A stretch of DNA of 64,000 bases from KBS-96 sp964247975 (GTDB taxonomy: Bacteria; Acidobacteriota; Terriglobia; Bryobacterales; Bryobacteraceae). Below, in pieces: positions 1 to 7,837 of the stretch. The stretch covers positions 1 to 64,000 of the forward strand of contig CAXTWH010000014.1 of assembly GCA_964247975.1 (NCBI GenBank), read 5' to 3'. The notes under the pieces were generated by a model. That model was not told where the DNA came from and made no database searches. It worked only from the letters and a program-made list of their open reading frames with translations. The translations under genes were made by a program, and so were the position numbers. Position 1 is the first letter of the stretch. The number at the start of each line of letters is the position of its first letter.

Positions 1-50
1 CGAAAGCCAGTTAACAACGAAGTTATGGGATACGGATTTTAGGGGCAACC

Positions 51-260
51 TCACAGTGCCGTAGCCCCTTCCATGCTTATGTCGCCTGTCTTAGGCCGAG
101 TCATGTAACGCAGAAAGCCCGCTTCCGTAAAAGGGCAGACGGCCCATTGAAGGCCCGGAGTATCGAACCACTCGTTTGCAGGCTGATGATGCATATGGTT
201 TTCATCCAGAAGGGCCACCATGACATTCACGTCGAGCAAATATCGAGGAGCTTTAGACAA
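51..260 (-). pseudogene. VapC-type PIN-domain toxin, frame broken after 69 codons
   Basis: The protein begins with the PIN motif LLDVNVMVALLD, including the first catalytic Asp, and continues with the conserved HxxA..WF and CPFTEAGFLR segments of VapC ribonucleases. VapC proteins are usually about 130-140 residues. Here a TGA stops the frame after 69 codons, before the central and C-terminal acidic residues. Another frame stays open to the window edge, so a 1-2 base indel near position 60 is the likely lesion. The start is a TTG that overlaps the end of the antitoxin gene by 8 bases, the usual toxin-antitoxin coupling. If the frameshift is real the toxin should be inactive. A base-calling error is the alternative. 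Confidence 0.6.
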
Positions 261-507
261 GATCGTCCTCAGAAGCTCCCTTGACCATTTCAGGGGTGAC
301 GATTCTGCCTGTTTTTGCCTTCACAAAATATCCGCGCGGACTTGTTTTCAACAAGCGAGAGGCACTGATCGATGTTTCCGGCATTTGCTCTACTCGCCGT
401 AGGAGTTCACTGACGGCAGCGCCCAACGGGATCCCCTTCGCGTTCGCATACGCGGTTGCGAAACTGTAGGCATCGTCGTCAAGATTAATGTTCGCCCTTG
501 TACTCAT
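253..507 (-). CDS. VapB-like antitoxin (ribbon-helix-helix type)
   Basis: This is a small protein of 84 residues from the ATG at 507; a GTG five codons upstream is also open. The N-terminus (MSTRANINLDDDAYSF) followed by AKGIPLGAAVSELLRR fits the strand-helix-helix DNA-binding fold of CopG/RHH-class VapB antitoxins. The C-terminal half would be the toxin-neutralising tail. It lies directly upstream of, and overlaps, the PIN-domain toxin, as is typical of vapBC operons. Known family behaviour is that VapB binds its own promoter and blocks VapC. A perfect inverted repeat sits just before this start and probably serves that autoregulation. Confidence 0.7.
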   Translation of the reverse strand: MSTRANINLDDDAYSFATAYANAKGIPLGAAVSELLRRVEQMPETSISASRLLKTSPRGYFVKAKTGRIVTPEMVKGASEDDLV

Positions 508-513
508 ATATCC

Positions 514-543
514 ATTACGCACCGTTTTTTAACGGTGCGTAAT
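514..543. promoter_or_regulatory. Perfect 13-bp inverted repeat, putative VapB operator
   Basis: ATTACGCACCGTT (514-526) is followed by four T and then its exact reverse complement (531-543). It ends 7 bases upstream of the antitoxin ATG. The position and symmetry suit an autoregulatory operator of the vapBC pair. It could instead act as an RNA hairpin masking the antitoxin ribosome-binding site. The operator role is inferred. Confidence 0.55.
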
Positions 544-590
544 AAGTTTTTGGTGCATCTGACGCGGAAGCGGGAATCGTTGCTTCCATT

Positions 591-1106
591 TCACGCAAGC
601 TTGCGCAGCGCGTGCAGCTTGTCAAATAACGGATTTAACGGCAGGAAAATGAGTGGTTCATTCAGCGGCCAGGCGAGTTGCGCCACTTCGTTCAGTTTTC
701 TGTCTGCGTCGTAATGCCACGCTTTCCGTGTTTCCGGCAGCACGATCCAGCACAATCCGGTGCCGCAGTCAATCAGTCGTTCACATTTGTCCACTAGATT
801 GAGAAACGTCTGTCCGGGGGAACTGATTTCCGCCGCAAGAGCCGGACCCCGCATGAGATCCACTCCGCGATATTCCGCTTTGACCGAAACCACTGAGATG
901 TCAGGTACAAGCCGATCCTGACCGTTCTTGCCGCAAGCTACATTTAGTTCCGGCATAACGAAGTAGTGGTCTGTAATGTTCACTTGGTATAAGGCTACCG
1001 TGAGATGACTTTGGATGAGCGCGTGGTCAGGGCCGGATAAGGGTTTTTCTCTTTCCTGACCATTGATGATCTCGATATGATAAGTGAATTCCGTTTTGGT
1101 AGCCAT
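591..1106 (-). CDS. Uma2 family (DUF820) PD-(D/E)XK nuclease-like protein
   Basis: A 171-residue protein with the Uma2 core: VPDIS (Asp69), AAEISSPGQ (Glu93) and DKCER (Lys107), then GTGLCWIVLPETRKAW. These match the PD-(D/E)XK fold active-site residues of the family. Uma2 proteins are abundant in Cyanobacteria and other bacteria, often in multiple copies, and their biological role is not firmly established. It sits among restriction and toxin-antitoxin genes. A close paralogue at 49380-49895 shares most of the sequence, including the last 40 bases almost exactly, but carries a nonsense codon. Function beyond a nuclease-like fold cannot be assigned. Confidence 0.8.
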   Translation of the reverse strand: MATKTEFTYHIEIINGQEREKPLSGPDHALIQSHLTVALYQVNITDHYFVMPELNVACGKNGQDRLVPDISVVSVKAEYRGVDLMRGPALAAEISSPGQTFLNLVDKCERLIDCGTGLCWIVLPETRKAWHYDADRKLNEVAQLAWPLNEPLIFLPLNPLFDKLHALRKLA

Positions 1107-1458
1107 GAATCTGTTCAGATGATCGGCTGAGCACCTGAATCAACACTACAACTTTGTTTTGTTTTACCAGACCTATAAGTTTAGTAGCGTCGTGGAATTA
1201 GCGTGCTGAGTTCCGGATTAAGTCGAGTCGGATACTCGCGAGACTGTTTCGTTTTCCTAAAAACGGGCATTCTGGCGCAAGCTAATGGACATGATCTTTT
1301 CCAAAACCCAGTCACTCCGACAGCAATCTTCAGTTGTTGCCGAGTCGCTCGTAAAGCAAGCATCGCCCGGATATTTGGCTCGAATGCTTCTCCTCGCAAA
1401 AACTCGCAAAAAAGCGTAAACGCCACTTCATTAAGCATTCAGAACCAGATACTACGCT
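1107..1458. other. Intergenic stretch without a supported gene
   Basis: About 350 bases separate the Uma2 gene from the end of the Mrr gene. Open frames on both strands here (for example 1181-1438 on the minus strand) have no recognisable motif and no convincing ribosome-binding site. I see no RNA gene or repeat. Confidence 0.5.
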
Positions 1459-2343
1459 CTATTCATCAAGCGCAAGATAATAAACTGGTCGAAGTGGGAG
1501 CAGCCGACGCTTCGCCTCTGGTACCCGGTCGTAGTACTCGGTCCAAAGATCGAACAAGCGCTTTAAATCCAGAAGCATAATCCGTCTTTTCTCTTGGCGC
1601 CGAGCTTCAGACTCTGCTTCCCTCGTAAACCCGCCGGTGCAAACAAAAAGCCCGACATCGGAATCCCCAAGCAAGGCCATAAAGCCGCGAACACCGTCTA
1701 CCGGTACTTTGTCTGATCGGCGCTTCACCTGTGCCTTGATTCGCGGACCTTTGACGCCAAGAGGGTCCATATGGGCCACGATGTCTATGCCTTGGTCTGG
1801 ACCTGGAGGCGATACCCATTCTACGTAGTAGCCCATACCTCGCAGAAGTCCAGCGACAACTTCCTGAAAGTCATACGGATTCATATTCGAGAGAAATGAT
1901 TCAATTTGAGACCAAGCCGCTTCCTCAGCCTCTTCGAGAGTTGCAGCCGCTTGGCCAGCCTCCTCTTCCGAATCATCTACCGAGGCCGCAGACCGAGCAG
2001 CTTTCCACACACGATATAGCCGGTCAGACTCGCGCATGAATGCTTCCGGGTCTTTGAACTTTTGGAAAGCAGAACGCCCTTCGTCCGTGAGAGACCATGT
2101 GCCTTTGTTCTTTACGAGCCAACCTGCTTTAACAGCTCCTATGGTAGTAAAGCGAACAATCTTCTCATAGCGACGATCTTGGGGTCGGTTAGGATATGCG
2201 CTGTCCTCAAATCCGGTTGGAGGAACGAGTTTTTCGAGTTTGCTGAGGACATCCTTAGCAGGAAGCCCCTCAGACTGTTGAAAGAGGATATGAAACACCC
2301 CGCGAACCAGTTCTCCCGATCGTCTTCTCGTGATTTCCGCCAA
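1459..2343 (-). CDS. mrr: Mrr-type restriction endonuclease (Type IV-like)
   Basis: This 294-residue protein combines an N-terminal winged-helix Mrr_N region (about 1-95, ending GTWSLTDEGRSAFQKF), an acidic linker (about 120-145), and an Mrr catalytic domain (about 150-265). The catalytic domain has DFQEVVAGLL (Glu161), GPDQGIDIVA (Asp187) and AQVKR (Gln205-Lys207), the conserved E/D-QxK site of Mrr PD-(D/E)XK nucleases. Mrr enzymes cut modified, usually methylated, foreign DNA. No cognate methyltransferase is nearby, as expected for a modification-dependent enzyme. The start appears to be TTG with GGAG upstream. The gene is complete and all key residues are present. Confidence 0.85.
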   Translation of the reverse strand: MAEITRRRSGELVRGVFHILFQQSEGLPAKDVLSKLEKLVPPTGFEDSAYPNRPQDRRYEKIVRFTTIGAVKAGWLVKNKGTWSLTDEGRSAFQKFKDPEAFMRESDRLYRVWKAARSAASVDDSEEEAGQAAATLEEAEEAAWSQIESFLSNMNPYDFQEVVAGLLRGMGYYVEWVSPPGPDQGIDIVAHMDPLGVKGPRIKAQVKRRSDKVPVDGVRGFMALLGDSDVGLFVCTGGFTREAESEARRQEKRRIMLLDLKRLFDLWTEYYDRVPEAKRRLLPLRPVYYLALDE

Positions 2344-2622
2344 ACTCAGAATTCTCCAAATCTCGTGTTACATGATACCCACAACTCAAATAGATGTCCT
2401 ATGTGCATTATCACAGCCGATAAATCGTTGGCTTGTTAGCGCGTTGTCGGTCAACCAAACAATGCACGTCCTATACACGCAGCAAGGTGATGTTCTCAGG
2501 TTGCAGTCACGAGACTCAATCTGGAAGCACCACACCGAGCAAAATGTGTTATAAAGTCGTGCTGAGGGACACTTAATAGATCATTCGGCCTAATTCGAAA
2601 CTCAGCATGAATTTAAAATCTC

Positions 2623-5600
2623 CTACCCAGTCCTTTCGCGAACACTACTGTTTTGAATGGAGTGCTTCACCAAGCTGTAGATTTCTTTCAAGAGTTCATC
2701 GCGCTGATAAGCGCCTTTCAGGATGACGCGCTCGATGTTTCCGTTTAACCGGACCAGATCTTCGCTGGTTAATTGTTTTCCGGTCAGCACCACAATCGGA
2801 ATGCTTTGCCAGGCCGGTGATTTGTGAAGGCGAGCGGAAAATTCAAAGCCGTCCATGTTCGGCATCATGAGGTCGAGCAGAACCAGATGCGGCGCTTGTT
2901 TTTCCATTTGCGCCAATGCTTCCACGCCGTCGGAAGCAGCCGCTACCTGCCAGCCTTCGCGCTCCAGCATGGAAGCCAAAATGATGCGCGAGTCTTCATC
3001 ATCATCCACCAGCAGCACCCGGCAGGGAGCAGGCGTGCAGCGGAACCGGTTTAGCATATCGGAAAGTTGTTTGCGGGAAACAGGCTTTAACAGGTATTCC
3101 GCCGCGCCGAGCGCATAGCCAAGGCTGAGATCGGCCACCATGGTCGCCATTACCACTGGAATGCTGCTGGTTTCAGGATCGGCTTTCAACTGCCGAATCA
3201 CTGACCAGCCATCCATGCCGGGCATTACAACATCGAGAATCACCACACTTGGTTTTATCTCGCGCGCCCAACGAAGCCCCGCTTCGCCGGTTCCCGCCAG
3301 AACGGGCCGAAACCCTTCCCGGCTGAGATGACGCTGCATCAGGTCGCGCGTATCGGCATCGTCGTCAATCACCAGAACAACCGGTTTGCCGGCTTCAGCT
3401 TCGGCGATTGAACTATTAGCGGAATTTTGCGGTTGTTCCGTTGGAGGTGAGCACCGGCGAGGCAGCGCGATGGCGAACCGAGTTCCCTTGCTCAGTTCGC
3501 TTTCCACTTGTATGTCACCGCCCATCAGCTGGCAGAAGCGTCTGGTGATTGCCAAGCCAAGGCCGGTTCCTCCGTATCGTTTGGCGGTGGCACTATCAAG
3601 TTGTGAGAAAGGCTGAAAGAGTTGGCCAAGGCGTTCGGGGGCAATGCCGACGCCAGTATCGGAAACAGAAAAATGAATTAAATCCTGATCGGCAGTTTTT
3701 TCCGTTCGCGCTTCGAGGATGATAGTTCCATTGCGGGTAAACTTCGTGGCATTTGACAAAAGATTTAAGAGACATTGCCGCGTTTTGGTCAGATCGGTTT
3801 GCATGGAGCCGAGCGCAGGAGCGATCTTCACCTGCAAAACGTTGTTGTTTTTCGCTACTAGCGGCTCAACCGTAGCGGCAACATCCTGAACCATGCCGGC
3901 GACTTCGAAAGTTTCGGCGAACAAATCCATTTTTCCGGCTTCGATTTTTGACAGGTCGAGAACATCGCTGATCAGGCTCAGTAGGTGTTTGCCGGCGGAG
4001 TTTACTTTGTTGAGGTCGGGGATTAACTGCCGCGCTCCGCAGTCTTCGGCTTCTTCATGAAGCATTTCGCTGTAGCCGATGATTGCGTTAAGCGGCGTGC
4101 GCAGTTCATGGCTCATGCTGGCCAGAAACTGGCTTTTCGCCTGATTGGCCGCTTCCGCTGATTCTTTGGCGGCAATCAGTTCGCGCTCCGTTTCTTTGCG
4201 CTTAATGCCGATGGCGATGCTGTTGACAACCGAGGATAGCGCGTAAAGCGTTTCCGGGGCGAGTTGATGGCGAGCAAACATCGCGATAACCCCCACGAGC
4301 TGGTCATCCACCACCAGGGGATACCCGGCAAACCCCACCATGCCTTCGCGTTTGGCCCATTCCTGGTCGCTGACCCGCTCATCTCCCACCACGCTGTTTG
4401 TTAAGTGGGGCTGGCGTTGTTGCGCAATCATACCGATTTTAAATTTTCCGACCGGTATGCGGGCGTGCGCGCCATCCAAATGGGTATACAGGCCGGAACT
4501 GGCTTGCAGTTCCAACACTTGTTCGTGTCGGCGCAGCGTCCAGACGCGGCAGAACGCCGCGTCCAAATGTTGAACTACGGCTCCGCAGCAGGTTTTCAGC
4601 AGATCGGGAAGCGAATCGCTACGAGTAAGCGCCAGCCCTACGTCGGCCCCCAAAGCCGACAAACGAGCCCGCGCTTGCAACTGTGTTTCGGCTTGTTTGC
4701 GGGCGGTGATGTCGACACAAGCGCCTGTCATGTAAGAAGGTTGATTTTGTGTATCCCGAAACACCTTGCCGCGATCGTACAACCAGCGCACTTCCCCATC
4801 GGTTCGAACAATGCGAAGCTCCATTTCAAAATCTGATCCTTCATGGGCGCAGAGTTCGCAGCGGCGCAATACTTCCGCGCGATCATCAGGATGAACCATA
4901 GCCAAGAAATTATCGAGTGAGCGTGGCGTTTGGCCGGCAGCCAGACCAAATAACTGATCCAGGCTTTCGTCCCATTCGAGATGGTTGGAGCGGAGATCCC
5001 AACGAAAGGTTCCGGTTTCTGAAGCTTCCAGCGCAGCCCGCAAGCGTTCCCGGCTTTGTTGAAGCTCCAACTGCGATTTCAACTGATCGGTTATGTCCGT
5101 GTTGGTGCCGAACCATCTGGTGATAACACCGGCGCTGTCCCGCAGCGGCAGAGCGCGGGACAAAAACCAGCGCCATTCGCCATTGCGGCTTCGCAAGGGA
5201 AAAGTGTCTTCCCAGGAATCTCCTTTGGCAACGCAGTCAGTGAATTTATGTAAAACGTTCGCGAGATGATCGGGATGGTAAACCTTTTGCCAACCTTCAT
5301 TCTGCATTTCTTCGGGCGTGGAGCCGGTGTATTCGTACCAACGCCGGTTGAACCAGGAAATGCTGCCGCCAGGGTCCGCCATCCAAGCTAACTGAGGAAT
5401 GGAATCAGCTAGTACGTGAAACTGGCTGATCTGTTCTTCCAATGCTTCCGCAGACCGTTTCTGATTGGTGAAATCAATAACGATTCCTTCAAACCAAATT
5501 GGCTCGCCATTCTGGTTGAATTTGCCGCTTCCTTTGGCGCGTAGCCAGTGGATAGATTGATCGGGCCACACGGCGCGGTAAAGAATGTCGTAGGGCTCCC

Positions 5601-5913
5601 GCGTGTGAAAGCAGTTGGAAACTGCTTCATTCGTCCGGCTACGGTCGTCAGGATGAAGAACTTGCAAAAAACGTTGATAGGTGATTTCCGCATCCGGTTC
5701 CAACCCAAACAACGCTTTGCAGCGAGCGGACCAAGTAAGTACGTCTCGCGGAACATCCCAGGACCAGGTTCCGACTTCGGCAGCTTCCACGGCAAACCGC
5801 TGGCGTTCTATGACAGAGCGCAGGTTTGCTTCCGCAGCGCGGCTTGCATCAAGAGCTTGATACAGATCCGCCAATTGCTTTTGATTTCCGTCCGAACTAG
5901 CTGACACAAGCAC
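2623..5913 (-). CDS. Hybrid sensor histidine kinase: 3 PAS, GAF, HisKA, HATPase, 2 receivers
   Basis: A 1096-residue signalling protein with no obvious membrane segment, so probably cytoplasmic. Three PAS/PAC modules occupy about 35-155, 163-283 and 290-412, and a GAF domain about 413-570. The HisKA motif SHELRTPLNAIIGYS has phospho-acceptor His602. The HATPase domain shows DTGVGIAPERLG and GGTGLGLAI. Two receivers follow with phospho-acceptor Asp894 (LDVVMPGMDGW) and Asp1014 (LDLMMPNMDGF). All key residues are present. The likely start is GTG at 5913, with another GTG two codons in. No partner regulator or phosphotransfer protein is adjacent, so the output is unknown. PAS and GAF domains suggest sensing of redox, light or a small molecule. 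The gene lies downstream of the atp terminator. Confidence 0.93.
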   Translation of the reverse strand: MLVSASSDGNQKQLADLYQALDASRAAEANLRSVIERQRFAVEAAEVGTWSWDVPRDVLTWSARCKALFGLEPDAEITYQRFLQVLHPDDRSRTNEAVSNCFHTREPYDILYRAVWPDQSIHWLRAKGSGKFNQNGEPIWFEGIVIDFTNQKRSAEALEEQISQFHVLADSIPQLAWMADPGGSISWFNRRWYEYTGSTPEEMQNEGWQKVYHPDHLANVLHKFTDCVAKGDSWEDTFPLRSRNGEWRWFLSRALPLRDSAGVITRWFGTNTDITDQLKSQLELQQSRERLRAALEASETGTFRWDLRSNHLEWDESLDQLFGLAAGQTPRSLDNFLAMVHPDDRAEVLRRCELCAHEGSDFEMELRIVRTDGEVRWLYDRGKVFRDTQNQPSYMTGACVDITARKQAETQLQARARLSALGADVGLALTRSDSLPDLLKTCCGAVVQHLDAAFCRVWTLRRHEQVLELQASSGLYTHLDGAHARIPVGKFKIGMIAQQRQPHLTNSVVGDERVSDQEWAKREGMVGFAGYPLVVDDQLVGVIAMFARHQLAPETLYALSSVVNSIAIGIKRKETERELIAAKESAEAANQAKSQFLASMSHELRTPLNAIIGYSEMLHEEAEDCGARQLIPDLNKVNSAGKHLLSLISDVLDLSKIEAGKMDLFAETFEVAGMVQDVAATVEPLVAKNNNVLQVKIAPALGSMQTDLTKTRQCLLNLLSNATKFTRNGTIILEARTEKTADQDLIHFSVSDTGVGIAPERLGQLFQPFSQLDSATAKRYGGTGLGLAITRRFCQLMGGDIQVESELSKGTRFAIALPRRCSPPTEQPQNSANSSIAEAEAGKPVVLVIDDDADTRDLMQRHLSREGFRPVLAGTGEAGLRWAREIKPSVVILDVVMPGMDGWSVIRQLKADPETSSIPVVMATMVADLSLGYALGAAEYLLKPVSRKQLSDMLNRFRCTPAPCRVLLVDDDEDSRIILASMLEREGWQVAAASDGVEALAQMEKQAPHLVLLDLMMPNMDGFEFSARLHKSPAWQSIPIVVLTGKQLTSEDLVRLNGNIERVILKGAYQRDELLKEIYSLVKHSIQNSSVRERTG

Positions 5914-5927
5914 AGTATTTCATGGTT

Positions 5928-5947
5928 GTTTCCGGGATTTCGGAAAC
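5928..5947. other. Short perfect hairpin upstream of the kinase gene
   Basis: GTTTCCG (5928-5934), a six-base loop, then CGGAAAC (5941-5947). It lies between the kinase start and the atpE terminator, so it may be an operator or a 5' leader hairpin of the kinase transcript. No function is shown. Confidence 0.3.
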
Positions 5948-5986
5948 AAAAAAGCCCGCCGGCTGTTATGGCCTGCGAGCTTTTTA
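5947..5986 (-). terminator. Rho-independent terminator after atpE
   Basis: Read on the minus strand, an A-rich GC stem (AAAAAGCTCGCAGGC) pairs with GCCGGCGGGCTTTTTT with one wobble and one mismatch across a short loop, and ends in a T run. It lies about 20 bases past the atpE stop and closes the F0 operon. Confidence 0.75.
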
Positions 5987-6006
5987 TGTAGAACTGCTGT
6001 AAAGAT

Positions 6007-6312
6007 TTATTTAGCGATATAGGAGATCACCAGCGTGTACAGAGCCAGTGATTCGATCAGCACCAGACCGAAAATCAGCGCGAATCGGATGGCAGCGGTT
6101 GCGCCGGGATTGCGGGCCATTGCTTCGGCTGAGGAAGCGACGGCGCGCGCCTGCCCCAAGCCGCAAAGCCCGGAAGCGATGCCCATGGCAATAAAGTTGG
6201 CAGCCAGGTGGTAATCCGGCGAACCTCCGTTGGCATTATTGCCGCCTTGGGCGAACACGGGAGTGGCGATTGCAGCCAGACCCAGACCCAAGGTTGTCAG
6301 TTTAGTTTTCAT
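6007..6312 (-). CDS. atpE: F-type ATP synthase subunit c
   Basis: A 101-residue proteolipid of the rotor ring. Two hydrophobic helices flank the polar loop ARNPGA; helix 2 carries the ion-binding Glu in LVLIESLALY. About 22 N-terminal residues resemble a signal peptide (to VFAQ), as in other c subunits with extended N-termini. Helix 1 has Gln in GLGQARAVAS at the position equivalent to Gln32 of the Ilyobacter sodium-binding c subunit, and helix 2 has Ser after the Glu. The Gly repeat of helix 1 is partly replaced by Ala and Ser. The ATG at 6312 has AAGGAG upstream. It is the last gene of an atpZ-atpI-atpB-atpE unit followed by a terminator. Confidence 0.93.
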   Translation of the reverse strand: MKTKLTTLGLGLAAIATPVFAQGGNNANGGSPDYHLAANFIAMGIASGLCGLGQARAVASSAEAMARNPGATAAIRFALIFGLVLIESLALYTLVISYIAK

Positions 6313-6404
6313 TTGTTGCTCCTTATGAAATAGCCGGCAGGAGGTGGTTCCGCGCGGTGTCCTGGGGGACCCGGGGCTCACACTGCGGGCCGATAAGACC
6401 GGTT

Positions 6405-7136
6405 TTAGTGTTCATGGGCCACGGCGGTGCCGACATAGATCATGGCCAGCAGCGAGAAGACGTAAGCTTGCAGAACAGAAACAAAAACGTGCAAAGCCAT
6501 GAATATGGCCGGAACCACCAGGTAAGTTAAACCCAGAAAAGTAGTGGTGACCTGTTCGCCGGCAAACATATTGGCATATAAACGGATGGTGAGCGATAAA
6601 GGCCGGGCAAGATTACTGATGATTTCAATCGGCAGCATGACCGGTATCAGCCACCATATAGGGCCGAGAAACTGCTTGATGTAGCCTAAGCCGTTGGCGC
6701 GCACACCCACGGCATTGTAGTAAACAAAAGCGGCAATCGCCAGGCCGGTGGGAACCACCGTGAACATGGTAGGCGATACCAGCGTGGGGATAATGCCGAC
6801 CAGGTTCATGAACAGCACAAAAATAAAAATAGTGCCGAAGAAAGCGATAAAACGCTTGCTGCCGTGGCCGATCACTTCTTCCGACTGGGCTTGGAGAAAT
6901 TCGTAGATCAGCTCGAAGCAGTGTTGCAGCTTGCCTGGTTTATCGACCGATAAACGCGACCGCAGAAACGCAAACAAAATGATAATGAACAGAACAACGG
7001 CAATTTCAATGGTGAGCCAGTCCGCCCAAGGGTGCGCGGGGTCCGGCACCGGCAAGCCGACAGCCTGCAGCACCGCCGTCGCGGGCGCAGCCAGAAATTT
7101 ATTAAAAGGCGCGGTGATCCAAAGTTCTTGTGCCAT
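6405..7136 (-). CDS. atpB: F-type ATP synthase subunit a
   Basis: This membrane stator subunit carries the ion half-channels next to the c ring. The conserved segment LSLTIRLYANMFAGE contains the essential Arg, and the preceding IEIISNLARPL is typical of bacterial a subunits. Five or more hydrophobic segments are visible. The ATG at 7136 gives 243 residues. An upstream TTG at 7175 would overlap the preceding gene by about 20 bases and looks less likely. The gene follows two small accessory membrane protein genes and precedes atpE. No b, delta, alpha, gamma, beta or epsilon genes are present here. Confidence 0.93.
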   Translation of the reverse strand: MAQELWITAPFNKFLAAPATAVLQAVGLPVPDPAHPWADWLTIEIAVVLFIIILFAFLRSRLSVDKPGKLQHCFELIYEFLQAQSEEVIGHGSKRFIAFFGTIFIFVLFMNLVGIIPTLVSPTMFTVVPTGLAIAAFVYYNAVGVRANGLGYIKQFLGPIWWLIPVMLPIEIISNLARPLSLTIRLYANMFAGEQVTTTFLGLTYLVVPAIFMALHVFVSVLQAYVFSLLAMIYVGTAVAHEH

Positions 7137-7156
7137 GCAGATTGTGTGTTCGTTTG

Positions 7157-7561
7157 CTACCGGGAGAGCCGCCAACTACCGGCCAGCTCAATCAGAATTT
7201 CAAGTAACACCGCCGCGGAACTGGCGAACAGCCCGAGAATTGCGGGAAGCGGCTGGATGTTCAAAGCTTTTACAATAACATACCCGAAGGCGAATAAAGC
7301 GAGAAGCCGTCCCGCAAAAAAACCGGCAGCGGCCATTGTGCGGCGGTTTTGAGCGCCGCCGGCGGCTAGAGCAATTGATTCCCAGACCCAGAGATTGCCT
7401 AGTGAAGCCAAACTGCCGAGGGCGAATCCGGCACCGGCGCGACCGTTCCAGATGATTGCGCCCAGGACCGAACCGGCTACGCCGATCGCCAGGGTAAGCC
7501 AATACAGCCTGCGAGTGGAAAGCGCGTAATCAATGTCCTGTTCAGGAGGCGTTTGGCTCAT
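7157..7561 (-). CDS. AtpI-like small membrane protein of the ATP synthase operon
   Basis: This 134-residue protein has four predicted hydrophobic segments and short hydrophilic termini. Its size, topology and position directly before atpB match the ATP synthase I (UncI/AtpI) family, proposed to help c-ring assembly. Its ATG overlaps the stop of the upstream gene by four bases (ATGA), so the two are translationally coupled. No catalytic motif is expected. Assignment rests mainly on context and topology. Confidence 0.7.
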   Translation of the reverse strand: MSQTPPEQDIDYALSTRRLYWLTLAIGVAGSVLGAIIWNGRAGAGFALGSLASLGNLWVWESIALAAGGAQNRRTMAAAGFFAGRLLALFAFGYVIVKALNIQPLPAILGLFASSAAVLLEILIELAGSWRLSR

Positions 7562-7797
7562 GGACGATGATTAGTTTCATTGGGTTGGTCGGCATCCCGC
7601 AGCAGTTCCTGGAAAAGTTTAATCAAAGTAGCAACTAAACCGGCCACGATACACACGCCGCGCAGCCCAGGCCAGCGGATATAATGCTGAAGCCAAAGGC
7701 TGATTAAATACCCGGCCAGCGCGCCCGAAGGCAGCAGAAAAGCCAAGCCCAGATATTTGCCCAGCAGAAAGATTGTGCGATCAGGCTTTTGGGCCAT
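7558..7797 (-). CDS. AtpZ/AtpI family protein (F0F1 accessory)
   Basis: A 79-residue protein with two hydrophobic helices separated by a short loop, GKYLGLAFLLPSGALAGYL and then CIVAGLVATLIKLFQELLR. This matches the AtpZ (F0F1-ATPase accessory, proposed Mg/Ca transport) family, which heads atp operons. It is the first gene of the four-gene F0 unit and overlaps atpI by four bases. It is divergent from the gene at 7838, with only 40 bases between them, where the operon promoter must lie. Confidence 0.7.
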   Translation of the reverse strand: MAQKPDRTIFLLGKYLGLAFLLPSGALAGYLISLWLQHYIRWPGLRGVCIVAGLVATLIKLFQELLRDADQPNETNHRP

Positions 7798-7837
7798 CAG
7801 TTTATACGGAACTGCGTTAAAACAGGATAGGAACCGA

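Noticed and set aside
1203..1580. 125-codon plus-strand frame overlapping the end of mrr
   Set aside because: No motif, low-complexity Ser/Arg content, and most of it is antisense to mrr.
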